A program made the translations under genes and the position numbers. Below the pieces are notes generated by a model. The model was not told the DNA's origin and made no database searches. It saw nothing but the letters and a program-made list of their open reading frames with translations. Below, one piece after another: positions 37,781-47,027 of a stretch of DNA of 64,000 nucleotides (within the stretch, counting starts at the first letter, position 1; each line of letters opens with the position of its first letter). Origin of the DNA: Tatumella punctata (GTDB lineage: Bacteria; Pseudomonadota; Gammaproteobacteria; Enterobacterales; Enterobacteriaceae); the NCBI RefSeq assembly GCF_039523735.1, contig NZ_BAAAFW010000060.1, forward strand, positions 1 through 64,000, written 5' to 3'.

Positions 37781-38611
37781 TTAGCCGGTCTTCAGGTCAC
37801 CATAACGTACTGAGGCAGTTACACCACCGTCAATCAGGATATCGCTGCCGCTGATATAACTCCCATTAGGGCCAAACATAAATTCTGCCAGAGCAGCAAT
37901 TTCATCAGGAGTACCTCCGCGACCGGCGGGTGACTTCTCTAACATATTTCGGTAGTACTCGCCCCGTTCGGCGCTATTCAGTTCGTCATAAGCCAGTGGA
38001 GTAAAAATAATTCCTGCACTGATGCAGTTTATCCGTGCGCCGCGTTTACCCCACTTTGCTGCTTCAGCCATTACACGTAAAGCATTCCCCCGTTTTGCGA
38101 TCTGATAGGCGTACAGGCTGTCATCAATTGCTTTTATCCACGGCAGTTCTGTCAGTTCTTCCGGCGACAGGGTTGCCAGCTGATCGGCAGTCTGTTGTGA
38201 CAGTGCATCACAATCCAAACGATGGCTGGATTGTGAACCCAGAACGACACATGATCCGCCTGTGGCAATCACTTTTCCAAATTCTTCAAACACCACGGCA
38301 CTGCCGTATAAATCAACATGTAGCAGATCCTGAGCTTTTGCCTGTGAAGGAGAAAGTCCGGCGGTCAGAATTACCCCTTTAATTTCGCCGGCAGCGACCG
38401 ATGCAGCGACTAACTGTTGTATAGACTCTCTGGAACGCACATCAGTATGTATTGCACTGGCATCAAAACCCGCTCTTTTCAGCTGCGCTGAGACTGACTG
38501 TGCATTTTCCCGATTGATATCTGCGAGCAGGATTTTTTTTCCGCTACTGACTCGTCTTGCGATAGCCTGTGCAATTGAACCACTGCCAATTACCACAATA
38601 ACTTCAGCCAT
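37781..38611 (-). CDS. Short-chain dehydrogenase/reductase (SDR)
   Basis: A 276-residue SDR: the N-terminal VIGSGSIAQAIARRV nucleotide loop, LADINRE as second strand end, the catalytic YAYQIAKRG (Tyr-x3-Lys near residues 171-175) and the family end GSYISGSDILIDGGVTAS. It reduces or oxidises a hydroxyl/keto group with NAD(P); the substrate is not evident. GAGG precedes the ATG. Neighbouring alcohol dehydrogenases suggest sugar or polyol metabolism. It appears to be transcribed alone. Confidence 0.9.
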   Translation of the reverse strand: MAEVIVVIGSGSIAQAIARRVSSGKKILLADINRENAQSVSAQLKRAGFDASAIHTDVRSRESIQQLVAASVAAGEIKGVILTAGLSPSQAKAQDLLHVDLYGSAVVFEEFGKVIATGGSCVVLGSQSSHRLDCDALSQQTADQLATLSPEELTELPWIKAIDDSLYAYQIAKRGNALRVMAEAAKWGKRGARINCISAGIIFTPLAYDELNSAERGEYYRNMLEKSPAGRGGTPDEIAALAEFMFGPNGSYISGSDILIDGGVTASVRYGDLKTG

Positions 38612-39072
38612 AAGTTACCTCTTTCGTTTTTACTTATATGGAGAGTGAATCGCTGTATTTTGCCGATGATACTGCGCGATACCGTAAACAATGTTTGATA
38701 GCCGGTCTTTCATTCCCTGGTTTTATAATCCTCCGCGATCTGTAAAAGGGACAGGGGCAGTATTGTTTTACAGGTATATTTAAAAAATTAATTTTCGCCT
38801 TTTGGGTTATATGGCTAATTATATTTTTCGGAATTCAGGGTGAGAAATTTTACGTGTAAAACTGCGGTGTTAGATACCAGTCTATCGCTCACTGCATCAG
38901 CTTTTCTGGGCGATGAATAAATACAATATCAGCCATCAGCGTCAGGGGTAAACAATAAATACATAATATATTTATGAGTGAAGCTAATAAGGCTAATCTA
39001 TTTGCAGGTATACCCAACAGAAACAGGGGTTGCTAATTTAAAAAGTAATAACCTGATGATGCCGGAGATATT
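38612..39072. promoter_or_regulatory. Divergent intergenic region, SDR / alcohol dehydrogenase
   Basis: About 460 bp, AT-rich near 38,960-39,000 (AATACATAATATATTTATGAG). It should hold promoters for both divergent genes. No coding frame or clear operator that I can support. Confidence 0.4.
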
Positions 39073-40122
39073 ATGATTAAGTCTGTGAAAGCCGTTGGTG
39101 CTAAAGCTGAAAAAAGTCCGCTTAGAGAGTTTTCAATCAGGCGTCGTGGTTTACTCGCTGATGATGTAGAAATTGAAATCATGTATTGTGGTATCTGTCA
39201 TTCTGATCTTCATCAGATTGATAATGATTTTGGTGCATCAGTTTTTCCGATGGTTCCCGGACATGAAATTGTAGGCCGGGTGATTTCGGTTGGTGCCAGC
39301 GTAACTCACTTTAAACCCGGAGATTATGCTGCTGTGGGTTGTATCGTGGATTCCTGCGGTAGTTGCCCTGCTTGTGAACGTGATCTGCAGCAGTTTTGTG
39401 AACACGGTACTGTTTTGTCCTTTAATACACCCGATAAATATCTGGGAGGGATGACATATGGTGGTTTTGCTCAGACCTATGTCTGTAAAGAAAGCTATAC
39501 CCTGAAAATGCCCCATTTTGAGGATATGGCTGCAGCAGCACCACTGTTATGTGCTGGTATTACAGTATATTCGCCACTTAAGCACTGGCAGGCAGGTCCC
39601 GGAAAAGTCGTGGGTATACTGGGGATTGGCGGGCTGGGGCATGTGGCGATTCGTATCGCTAAAGCATTAGCTGCAGAAGTCGTTGTTTTAACAACCTCAG
39701 AGCAAAAGGTTGCTGATGCGAAACGGCTTGGTGCTGATGATGCCGTGCTTACGACTGATACTGAGCAGATGAAGCGATATGCGGGTAAAATTGATTTAAT
39801 TATTGATACTGTTTCAGCAAGTCATGATGTTAACCAATATCTTAAACTACTCGCGATTGATGGTAGTGTGGTACTGGTAGGTTTACCCGCTGAACCTATA
39901 GAGATAGCAGCCTTTAATGTTGTCAAAGGACGCCGCAGCTTTGCAGGATCTAATATTGGCGGTATCCATGAAACACAGGAGATGCTGGATTTTTGTGCGA
40001 AGCATAATATCACTGCTGATATTGAACTGGTGAATGTGGCCCGGATTAATGACGCTTTTTCACGTCTTAAAAAAGGGGATGTGAAATATCGTTTTGTTAT
40101 GGATATGTCTACACTGAAATAA
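39073..40122 (+). CDS. Zinc-dependent alcohol dehydrogenase, NAD(P)-dependent (YahK/AdhC-like)
   Basis: A 349-residue medium-chain dehydrogenase. Visible: catalytic zinc ligands C in MYCGICHSDLHQ (near 38-41) and PGHEIVGRV, the four-cysteine structural zinc site VDSCGSCPACERDLQQFCEHG, and the nucleotide loop GILGIGGLGHVAIRIA. This type (YahK, cinnamyl-alcohol family) usually reduces aldehydes with NADPH. GGAG precedes the ATG. A 9-bp inverted repeat follows the stop. A paralogue lies at 45316-46377. Confidence 0.92.
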   Translation: MIKSVKAVGAKAEKSPLREFSIRRRGLLADDVEIEIMYCGICHSDLHQIDNDFGASVFPMVPGHEIVGRVISVGASVTHFKPGDYAAVGCIVDSCGSCPACERDLQQFCEHGTVLSFNTPDKYLGGMTYGGFAQTYVCKESYTLKMPHFEDMAAAAPLLCAGITVYSPLKHWQAGPGKVVGILGIGGLGHVAIRIAKALAAEVVVLTTSEQKVADAKRLGADDAVLTTDTEQMKRYAGKIDLIIDTVSASHDVNQYLKLLAIDGSVVLVGLPAEPIEIAAFNVVKGRRSFAGSNIGGIHETQEMLDFCAKHNITADIELVNVARINDAFSRLKKGDVKYRFVMDMSTLK

Positions 40123-40179
40123 ACGGAATATTCTGTCAGAGTGCCTGTCAGTCATTCTGTGTAACGGCTACCATATTAA

Positions 40180-40203
40180 AGGTGCTCATTCAGGTGAGCA
40201 CCT
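40180..40203. terminator. Hairpin after the alcohol dehydrogenase gene
   Basis: AGGTGCTCA, TTCAGG, TGAGCACCT: a perfect 9-bp stem with a 6-base loop. The T-run is missing, so termination would be Rho-assisted or the stem may protect the mRNA. Confidence 0.5.
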
Positions 40204-40370
40204 GACCCGGCAATAAAATGACTTTTCGCCCACCGTCCGTTCCGGAGCGGTATATTCCCTTCCAGTGCCAGTTAATAAGCCTGCTATAGTTATGGATGAA
40301 GTACTGTCGGTGGTTTGTATTTTATCGGCAATATTGTATGAGTAAAACGATATCCTGCGGAGGAGATACG

Positions 40371-41201
40371 GTGTTTTCTGAAAATACATTGTTTATTAAC
40401 ACTATTTTACTTGGCGGGTCGACCGGACAGAAATTGCAGGCGGCGGCAGATGCTGGTTTTATGCAAGTCGAATTATGGCAACAGGATATCCGGAAAGCGG
40501 AGGGGGATGCCGATCAGGTAAAACAGAAACTGACAGAACTTAACCTGTCACTGACCGACTATCAGGTACTGCTGGATTTTGACGGGGCCGCGGAGTCGCA
40601 GCGTGATAATAAGCGCAGGGAGGCACTGGACATCCTGGATACTGCGGTACGTCTTGGTGCTGGTACTGTACTGGTGCCAGCGAATACCGATGCTGCATGT
40701 CAGCAGCAGCAGATCCTGCCGGATTTATGCTGGCTGGTGGCACAGGCAGAGCAACGGGGTCTGCGTATTGCGTATGAAGCAATGAGCTGGAGTACTTTTA
40801 TTAATACGCTTCCCCGGGCAATGGCTATTTTGCGGGAAATTGATTCACCAGCCCTGGGGCTGGTGATTGATGCATTCCATATTTTCGCGTTACAAAGAAC
40901 ATCTGCTGATCTGCAGGGTATCCCGATGGATAAAATATTTCTGGTCCAGCTATCCGATGCCGAAAATATACCGGAACGGCAACATCTGACCAGTATTGCC
41001 CGTCATGAACGATTGTTACCGGGTGAGGGTGTGTTCCCCCTGAAAACGCTGATCGACTATCTTTCCGCACAGGATTATCAGGGACCGATAGGATTAGAAG
41101 TCTTTAATGATCATCTGAAATCTCAGGATCCGCAGCAGGTTGCCAGAGCGGCTTTTCGTTCGTTAATCGCTGTTCTCGACAGTAACCATCCGGCCACATA
41201 A
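40371..41201 (+). CDS. Sugar phosphate isomerase/epimerase-like TIM-barrel protein
   Basis: A 276-residue xylose-isomerase-like TIM barrel. Features: AADAGFMQVELWQQD near the N-terminus, a middle LRIAYEAMSW (family metal-binding Glu), LVIDAFHIFA, FLVQLSDAEN and a C-terminal GPIGLEVFNDHL. I chose GTG at 40371 because GGAGGA stands 6 bp upstream; a longer ATG frame from 40296 has no such site. Specificity (sugar, inositol or shikimate-type substrate) cannot be told. Its stop overlaps a terminator stem. Confidence 0.85.
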   Translation: MFSENTLFINTILLGGSTGQKLQAAADAGFMQVELWQQDIRKAEGDADQVKQKLTELNLSLTDYQVLLDFDGAAESQRDNKRREALDILDTAVRLGAGTVLVPANTDAACQQQQILPDLCWLVAQAEQRGLRIAYEAMSWSTFINTLPRAMAILREIDSPALGLVIDAFHIFALQRTSADLQGIPMDKIFLVQLSDAENIPERQHLTSIARHERLLPGEGVFPLKTLIDYLSAQDYQGPIGLEVFNDHLKSQDPQQVARAAFRSLIAVLDSNHPAT

Positions 41202-41217
41202 GCCGGACAGTTTTTTT
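41189..41217 (+). terminator. Rho-independent terminator
   Basis: TCCGGC at 41189-41194 pairs with GCCGGA at 41202-41207, followed by seven Ts at 41211-41217. It overlaps the end of the isomerase gene. Confidence 0.72.
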
Positions 41218-41567
41218 ATAGTTTTCTGTGCTGAGTTCAGCATCTCCGGCCGGAGTCTGGTTATAGCCAGCACAGGCTTGTTTTACCTGATTCCTGAGTG
41301 TGTGATTGTCAGCATTATATCTCTGTCCGTCAGCCCCCCGGTAATCCTGTACATCGTGTCGCCCTGGTCAGCAGAATTAAAAAAGTCGTTTTCTCTGAAG
41401 GCCGCCATTATGTCAGGGTAATCTGCGATGGCTGTTGTCTTATTCTGAGCGGGCAGGCGGGAAGTCTTGTGACTGACCCGCCCTGTGCCGGGCGGGTGAT
41501 TGCTGAAGCAGTATCCTGATGTTGTAGCCGTGGCTGAATTGCGGTAACTATCTGCGGGAGCGACAGA
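41218..41567. other. Intergenic region, no gene seen
   Basis: About 350 bp with short frames only. A frame at 41298-41519 ends in Ala/Gly-rich codons and lacks a ribosome-binding site, so I treat it as chance. Confidence 0.4.
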
Positions 41568-41867
41568 TTAATGCTCAGGGCCTTGTATCAGCGGTTTGGC
41601 AGGCAGTGGTAATATTTCAATACGCACCTGATACTTACCGGCGTCAGCCTGCGGCAGCTGCGCGACGAGATTTTTCAGCGTGTCGACCGGCGCTGATGTA
41701 GTTTCGGTGACTGCATATACGGGCATGGGCAGAGGTGGTCGCTCGCTGTGCATGCCCGGCGCAGGGAAGGGCCCATGGTCATCAGGCGGGGATGCCGTGG
41801 CTGCCGCAGACAATGCTGATACCAGTAACAGGGGGACAGAAAGGTAAATCGTCAGCTTTTTCATCAT
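41568..41867 (-). CDS. Small exported proline-rich protein
   Basis: A 99-residue protein with a signal peptide (MMKKLTIYLSVPLLLVSALSAAATA) and a mature part rich in Pro (PPDDHGPFPAPGMHSERPPLPMP). AGGAG stands 4 bp before the ATG at 41867; a longer frame upstream lacks support. It lies divergent to a TonB-dependent receptor gene. I recognise no family; it could be a periplasmic accessory protein. Confidence 0.62.
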   Translation of the reverse strand: MMKKLTIYLSVPLLLVSALSAAATASPPDDHGPFPAPGMHSERPPLPMPVYAVTETTSAPVDTLKNLVAQLPQADAGKYQVRIEILPLPAKPLIQGPEH

Positions 41868-42125
41868 ATTTCTCCTGAATGTAAGATCCGTTACAGCATC
41901 CGTGACACGGGTCTTTAGCTTCAATCCTTTTTGCGTATCCCTTACCTGTTTTTCGATATCCCGACAATTGTGACTGCCGTCTGATAAACATTCTGAAACG
42001 TTTTTTTTTATTTATTCGTTATATAAAAAACTACATAACGTTATATTTTTCTTCTTCCCCCGCGGACCGGCAGCCTCCGGCCAGCCCGGAATCAATTAAA
42101 AAAAATAACAATCTTTCAATGGATA

Positions 42126-44240
42126 ATGCCGATGGTTCAGGAATGTAAAGGGCGCAACAGCTTGTTATATTTATCTCTGCTGGCGAGTTTTTCATCTGTG
42201 GCAGTACCGGTGTCTCCGCAAACGCTGGTGGTACAGGCAAAATCAGCGAATACCGATGCCACTCAGCAGCAGGCAACTCTTGGTAACCCGGGAAACACCA
42301 GTATTAAATATACCCCATGGTCGGTGCAGGCCTTGTCAGCGTCGATGATGAATGCGCAGCAGTTAAAAAGTGTATCTCAGTTATATCGTTATATGCCTTC
42401 GGTGCAGGGAGAGGGTGCCAGACCCCAGACCCGTGGTATGCAGGGCAGTGTGGTACAGAACAGCATGATTGACGGGTTAAATGTCGTCTCGACGACCGAT
42501 TACTCAGCAGAACAGTTTGATCATATTGAAGTCCTTAACGGTCTGGCCAGGTCTTTATACGGTCCCGCAAACCCGGCAGGATTATTTAACTTTGTTTCAA
42601 AACGCGGAACCGACACGCCTTATCACTCATTAACCGCAGGCGGTGGCAGCGGCCTGACGCACAAACTGGCCGGAGATTTTAGTGGCCCGCTGGGCAGCTC
42701 TGACAGAGTTCGCTACCGGGCTAATCTTCTTGATGATGAAGGTAATGGTTATGTGAAAGGCAGCAAAATTCGTCGCCAGCTGTTCAGCCTGGCTCTGGAT
42801 GCAAATCTGACGGATCATACTCTGCTGGAAAGTAATTTCAGTGACTACCATTATTACGATAAAGGATTAGCAGGTAAATTTGCGCTGACAAAAGGTGTGT
42901 CATTTCCTTCGCCCCTGAATCCGCGTACGGCGCATCTTGGTCAGTCATATGCCGGGGATAACAACCATACCCTGACCGCTGGCATGCATCTGAAACATGA
43001 TTTTGACGGTAACTGGCTGGGAGAAATTGGTGTGCTGCGTCAGATAGCCGATCGTGAGTCTACAGCGGTCACTAATACTCTGACAGATAATGCCGGGCAT
43101 TATACCACCACCACGTCCAGTAATACGGCCAGCCGTTTTACAATTAACAGTTATCTGGCAAACCTGAGCGGCGAAATTGATACCGGCGTGCTGAGACATA
43201 AGGTTTCTGCCGGTATCCGTGGGTTCTCGTGGAAAAATTATAATCCGGTTAACGGCAGCACTCAGACACTGGGAAGCGCTTCCCTGTCTGATCCTCAGTC
43301 CTTCACCGAACCTGACTACCCGGATTTTACCAAACGCTATCACTCTGCCAGTACCACTCAGACAGCGTTATTACTTAGTGATACGCTGATTTTTTCGCCA
43401 CAGTGGAGCACTGTTCTGGCAGGCAGTGAAAGCCAGCTGGCAACCTCTAATTATAATAAAAGTGGTCTCCGGACCAGTGACTCTTCTGACCATGGTTTCA
43501 GTGGTTCAGCCAGTGTGCTGTATAAACCCGTTGATCTCCTGACACTGTATCTGACTTATGCGGACAGTCTGCAACAGGGTGATACGGCCCCGGCCGGGGC
43601 ATCCAATGCCGGAAATATTCTGGCGCCTTATCGAAGCAAGCAGGCCGAGGCTGGCAGTAAACTGGCTGTCGGAAGAATGTTACTTACGGCGGCGGTATTT
43701 CAGATTAAGCGGCCCTTTGCATATACCAATAGCAGCGGTGTTTATGCACTGGACGGCGAGCAGCGCAACCGTGGCCTTGAACTGATGGCGACAGGCGATG
43801 CGACGGACAATCTGCATATTTACGGTGGTATGAGCTGGCTGGATCCTCGCCTGAGAAATACCGCCAGTACCGCCACTGATAATAAGCAGGTTGTCGGACT
43901 GTCACGTTACACGGCCAGCTTATTCGCGTCTTATGATTTGCCGGCCCTGGCGGGCACAGAAGTACATACGGGCCTGCGTTATATGGGAAGACGAAGTACC
44001 GATAATACCAATGCTACATGGACCGGCAGTTATACCACCGCTGATGCAGGTGCTTCGTGGAAAACCCGGTTATTTGCTCAGTCAACAACTTTCCGGCTGG
44101 ATGTGACTAACCTGACCAACCGCCATTACTGGACGAATATTGTGCCCGGCGGGCTGAATGGTTATACGGGCGTGGGGTATGCCAGTGCGCAGCCTGGTGA
44201 ACCGCGGATGGCCGAAGTATCAATGCAGGTGGTATTTTGA
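42126..44240 (+). CDS. TonB-dependent siderophore receptor
   Basis: A 704-residue outer-membrane receptor. A signal peptide (about 30 residues) precedes a TonB-box-like QTLVVQAK; the plug has the family motifs SQLYRYMPSVQGEGARPQTRGM and IDGLNV, and the barrel runs to the terminal Phe of SMQVVF. It transports a ferric siderophore or similar ligand, powered by TonB-ExbBD, which is not encoded here. It overlaps the next gene, a periplasmic binding protein, by 4 bp, so the two form an uptake pair. No Fur box is evident to me. Confidence 0.9.
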   Translation: MPMVQECKGRNSLLYLSLLASFSSVAVPVSPQTLVVQAKSANTDATQQQATLGNPGNTSIKYTPWSVQALSASMMNAQQLKSVSQLYRYMPSVQGEGARPQTRGMQGSVVQNSMIDGLNVVSTTDYSAEQFDHIEVLNGLARSLYGPANPAGLFNFVSKRGTDTPYHSLTAGGGSGLTHKLAGDFSGPLGSSDRVRYRANLLDDEGNGYVKGSKIRRQLFSLALDANLTDHTLLESNFSDYHYYDKGLAGKFALTKGVSFPSPLNPRTAHLGQSYAGDNNHTLTAGMHLKHDFDGNWLGEIGVLRQIADRESTAVTNTLTDNAGHYTTTTSSNTASRFTINSYLANLSGEIDTGVLRHKVSAGIRGFSWKNYNPVNGSTQTLGSASLSDPQSFTEPDYPDFTKRYHSASTTQTALLLSDTLIFSPQWSTVLAGSESQLATSNYNKSGLRTSDSSDHGFSGSASVLYKPVDLLTLYLTYADSLQQGDTAPAGASNAGNILAPYRSKQAEAGSKLAVGRMLLTAAVFQIKRPFAYTNSSGVYALDGEQRNRGLELMATGDATDNLHIYGGMSWLDPRLRNTASTATDNKQVVGLSRYTASLFASYDLPALAGTEVHTGLRYMGRRSTDNTNATWTGSYTTADAGASWKTRLFAQSTTFRLDVTNLTNRHYWTNIVPGGLNGYTGVGYASAQPGEPRMAEVSMQVVF

Positions 44241-45271
44241 TAACGCTCAGAGCGCCGGGAAAACGCCCGGCTTTGGCAACCCTGTTGCTTAGTCTGTTGG
44301 CTGTCAGCCCTTACGGAGCCACACAGACGGTGACTGATGATACGGGCCGGCAGGTGACTGTTGCTGATCATGCGACACGTATTGCAGATGGCTGGTTTGC
44401 TCATCATTCATTACTGATGACCTTAGGTGCCGGAGGTCGTATTGTGGCAACCGTTAATCATCCACAGGATCGTCCGTGGATGTTTAAAATCCAGCCTTCA
44501 CTGTTTCAGGCATTACAGACGCCGGGTCATGAGTTTTCCAGTGAGGCATTAGTATTACGCCATGCAGATGTGGTTTTTGTACCAAAGAATGATCCGGCGG
44601 CGGCGGGTTACCGTCAGGCGGGGATTCCGGTTTTAATGATGAATTTTGACGATTTTCCTTCCATGGAGCGTTCATTACTGACGACAGCACAGGTGGTGGG
44701 CACCAGACAAGCCCGTCAGCGTGCCGAAGCGTATAACCGGTATCTGGAGCAGCAAATTGCTGTTATCCGCAGTAAAACGGACCGGCTGACGCTGCAGCAA
44801 CGTCCGACCGTATTACATATTCAGTCATTGCATCCGCTGAAGGTTGATGGCCGGAATACTCTGATTGATACCTGGATTACCCTGGCGGGAGGCCGGAATG
44901 TCGCCGGGAATATTGAGGGTAATATGAAACAGATTACGCCCGAACAGGTACTGGCATGGCAACCGGATTATATTATCCTTGATGCCGCCGCGGGTACCCT
45001 GCAACAGTCACCGTATCAGTCCCTGTTCAGCCAGCTACGGGCGGTTAAACAGCAGCATGTTGTCCGTAATCCGTCAGGTGTCTTTCCCTGGGATCGCTAT
45101 GGTACCGAAACCGCGTTGCAGATCCAGTGGGCAGCGCAACTGCTGCATCCGGATTTGTTCCCCGGTATCAATATGGTAAGGCAAACGCGTGACTTTTATC
45201 AGCGCTTCTTTGACTATCCGCTGACTGCTGCTCAGGCTGAACGTATTCTGAATGCGCAGCCTCCGGAGTAA
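44237..45271 (+). CDS. Periplasmic substrate-binding protein (BtuF/FecB-like)
   Basis: A 344-residue ABC-type periplasmic binding protein of the iron-siderophore/cobalamin class: signal peptide (LATLLLSLLAVSPYGA), DDTGRQVTVADHATRIAD at the N-terminus of the mature part, and PDYIILDAAAG in the second lobe. It starts with TTG overlapping the receptor's stop (TTGA), preceded by AGGTGG. Permease and ATPase genes are not in the neighbourhood, so it must use one encoded elsewhere or act on its own. Confidence 0.85.
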   Translation: MITLRAPGKRPALATLLLSLLAVSPYGATQTVTDDTGRQVTVADHATRIADGWFAHHSLLMTLGAGGRIVATVNHPQDRPWMFKIQPSLFQALQTPGHEFSSEALVLRHADVVFVPKNDPAAAGYRQAGIPVLMMNFDDFPSMERSLLTTAQVVGTRQARQRAEAYNRYLEQQIAVIRSKTDRLTLQQRPTVLHIQSLHPLKVDGRNTLIDTWITLAGGRNVAGNIEGNMKQITPEQVLAWQPDYIILDAAAGTLQQSPYQSLFSQLRAVKQQHVVRNPSGVFPWDRYGTETALQIQWAAQLLHPDLFPGINMVRQTRDFYQRFFDYPLTAAQAERILNAQPPE

Positions 45272-45278
45272 AGGGCGG

Positions 45279-45308
45279 TCCGCTCAGCCAGAATAATGGC
45301 TGAGCGGA
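45279..45308. terminator. Bidirectional terminator hairpin
   Basis: TCCGCTCAGCC at 45279-45289 pairs with GGCTGAGCGGA at 45298-45308 (11-bp stem, 8-base loop). It lies between the convergent binding-protein and alcohol dehydrogenase genes and serves both. Confidence 0.72.
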
Positions 45309-45315
45309 TCGCTTA

Positions 45316-46377
45316 TCAGGCAGAGAAATCCCAGTGAGTGCGCTGCATATCAATCACAAAGCGATATTTGATTTGCCCCGCCAGCATGCGGCTGAAAGCT
45401 TCTTCTATCCCTTCGCCGCCAATCACTTCCACATCGGCAATAATGTTATGTTTTCCGCAAAAATCAAGCATTTGCTGGGTTTCGGCAATACTGCCAATCG
45501 ATGTTCCGCTGACACTCAGCCGGCGGAAAACCATCGGCGTTACCTCCGGGCCCGGGTGAGGATTATCCGGAATGCCAACCAGTACCAGCCGGCCATTGGT
45601 CTTCAGGGTGCTCAGGTACGGGTCCAGTGAATGAGGAGCCGCGACACAATCCAGAATCAAATCCAACTGCTGTGCACAATCTGCCATCTGCTGCGCATCG
45701 CCTGAGATGACCACACGGCGGGCCCCCAGCCGCAGAGCATCTTCACCTTTCGCCGGAGATGTGGTGAATAATGTCACTTCTGCCCCCAGGGCACTGGCGA
45801 GTTTTACCGCCATATGGCCCAGTCCCCCCAGCCCGATAATCCCGACTTTCTGGCCGGGTTGCAGGTTGTAATGCATCAGTGGTGACCAGACCGTAACACC
45901 GGCACAGAGCAAGGGGGCTACCCCATGTAGTGGCAGATTATCCGGTACTGACACCACAAAATTCTGGTCAACGATAATTTGTTGTGCATAGCCACCCAGA
46001 GTGGTTTTCCCCGTATAACGATCGGTACCGTTATATGTCGGGGTAAATCCTTGTTCACAATACTGCTCTTCATGCTGCTGGCAGAACTGACAGTCACCAC
46101 AGGAATCCACCATCACCCCGACACCGACAATATCGCCGGGCTGATAACGGCTGACGGCAGCCCCGGTTTCCCGGACACGACCGACAATTTCGTGGCCCGG
46201 CACCAGCGGATAGTGACTAACCCCCCATTCGTTACGCGCCATATGCAGATCCGAATGACAGACCCCGCAATAAAGAATATCGATACTGACATCGCCAGCC
46301 TGCAACGGACGAAGGGAGAACTGGCCGCTGGTCAGCGGAGTATCAGGGTGACGGGCAATAAGACCTTTAACTTGCAT
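45316..46377 (-). CDS. Zinc-dependent alcohol dehydrogenase (YahK/AdhC-like), second copy
   Basis: A 353-residue medium-chain dehydrogenase like that at 39073-40122: CGVCHSDLH, GHEIVGRV, the four-cysteine zinc site VDSCGDCQFCQQHEEQYCEQG and GIIGLGGLGHMAVKLA. It probably reduces aldehydes with NADPH. I chose the ATG at 46377 with AAGG upstream; a frame to 46437 would add 20 unusual residues. It is divergent to an HxlR regulator with a palindromic operator between them, so aldehyde or quinone stress may induce it. Confidence 0.9.
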   Translation of the reverse strand: MQVKGLIARHPDTPLTSGQFSLRPLQAGDVSIDILYCGVCHSDLHMARNEWGVSHYPLVPGHEIVGRVRETGAAVSRYQPGDIVGVGVMVDSCGDCQFCQQHEEQYCEQGFTPTYNGTDRYTGKTTLGGYAQQIIVDQNFVVSVPDNLPLHGVAPLLCAGVTVWSPLMHYNLQPGQKVGIIGLGGLGHMAVKLASALGAEVTLFTTSPAKGEDALRLGARRVVISGDAQQMADCAQQLDLILDCVAAPHSLDPYLSTLKTNGRLVLVGIPDNPHPGPEVTPMVFRRLSVSGTSIGSIAETQQMLDFCGKHNIIADVEVIGGEGIEEAFSRMLAGQIKYRFVIDMQRTHWDFSA

Positions 46378-46460
46378 ATAATACCTTTTTTTCGGGGCAG
46401 CAACCGGGAGCCCTTTGGCAGAGGAAATAAGCTGCACACTATAGATAAAGGGTTCTTTTA

Positions 46461-46477
46461 ATGGTAGTAGTTACCAT
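46461..46477. promoter_or_regulatory. Palindromic operator candidate for HxlR-type regulator
   Basis: ATGGTA, GTAGT, TACCAT: an inverted repeat with a 5-bp spacer between the divergent alcohol dehydrogenase and HxlR genes. Its centre (GGTAGTAGTTACC) resembles the short dyads bound by HxlR/DUF24 regulators such as YodB. Confidence 0.6.
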
Positions 46478-46510
46478 TTGGTGACCAGGCGCAGTGACGG
46501 AGTGAAGCGT

Positions 46511-46909
46511 ATGCCTCAATGGGCAGGTGATAAAGTATTTTTCTATGCAGACTCAGGCCCGAGGCGGCTGATGGATCTGTTTTCTGTAAAATGGAGCAGT
46601 ATGGTGTTACATGCCCTGTGGCACTGGCCACAGCCAGCGGCGAGGACCGGAGAGCTACAGCGCAGTCTGCAGGGGATTTCTAAAAAAATGTTATTTCAGA
46701 CGCTGAAAGAGCTTGAAGTTCGCGGGTTGATTCACCGCCAGGTTTTTGAGGTGATACCTCCTAAAGTCGAGTATTCATTAACGCCGCTGGGCAGAACTCT
46801 GGCTGAGCCTATAGAACAGCTTTATCTGTGGGGTCTTGAGAATCAGCAGGCGCTGGATGAAATGTCGGAAAACCTGCAACGTCACCATGACAATACTGCC
46901 GGCCAATAG
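46511..46909 (+). CDS. HxlR/DUF24-family transcriptional regulator
   Basis: A 132-residue winged-helix regulator: FSVKWSSMVLHALWHWP, then GISKKMLFQTLKELEVRGLIHRQV (DNA-binding helix) and VEYSLTPLGRTLAEPI. Starts at ATG 46511, with GGAG about 8 bp upstream; GTG/TTG codons upstream are possible. HxlR proteins often sense electrophiles through a cysteine, but no cysteine is present in this protein, so another signal is likely. It is divergent to the alcohol dehydrogenase gene it probably controls. Confidence 0.88.
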   Translation: MPQWAGDKVFFYADSGPRRLMDLFSVKWSSMVLHALWHWPQPAARTGELQRSLQGISKKMLFQTLKELEVRGLIHRQVFEVIPPKVEYSLTPLGRTLAEPIEQLYLWGLENQQALDEMSENLQRHHDNTAGQ

Positions 46910-46925
46910 CCGGTGAAGTTAAAAG

Positions 46926-47006
46926 ACTGCCTGACGGATGCAGGCAGCGAAATATAACAAGTGTTTCAGGCAGTAATACTGCCCGCGCTGACAGTCCGGC
47001 GGGCAG
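46926..47006. terminator. Two tandem hairpins between HxlR and doxX genes
   Basis: CTGCCTG at 46926-46932 pairs with CAGGCAG at 46941-46947; CTGCCCGC at 46979-46986 pairs with GCGGGCAG at 46999-47006. They separate two convergent genes. No strong T-run follows either, so they may be Rho-assisted. Confidence 0.5.
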
Positions 47007-47027
47007 CTGTGAGACTACAGACCGGAC

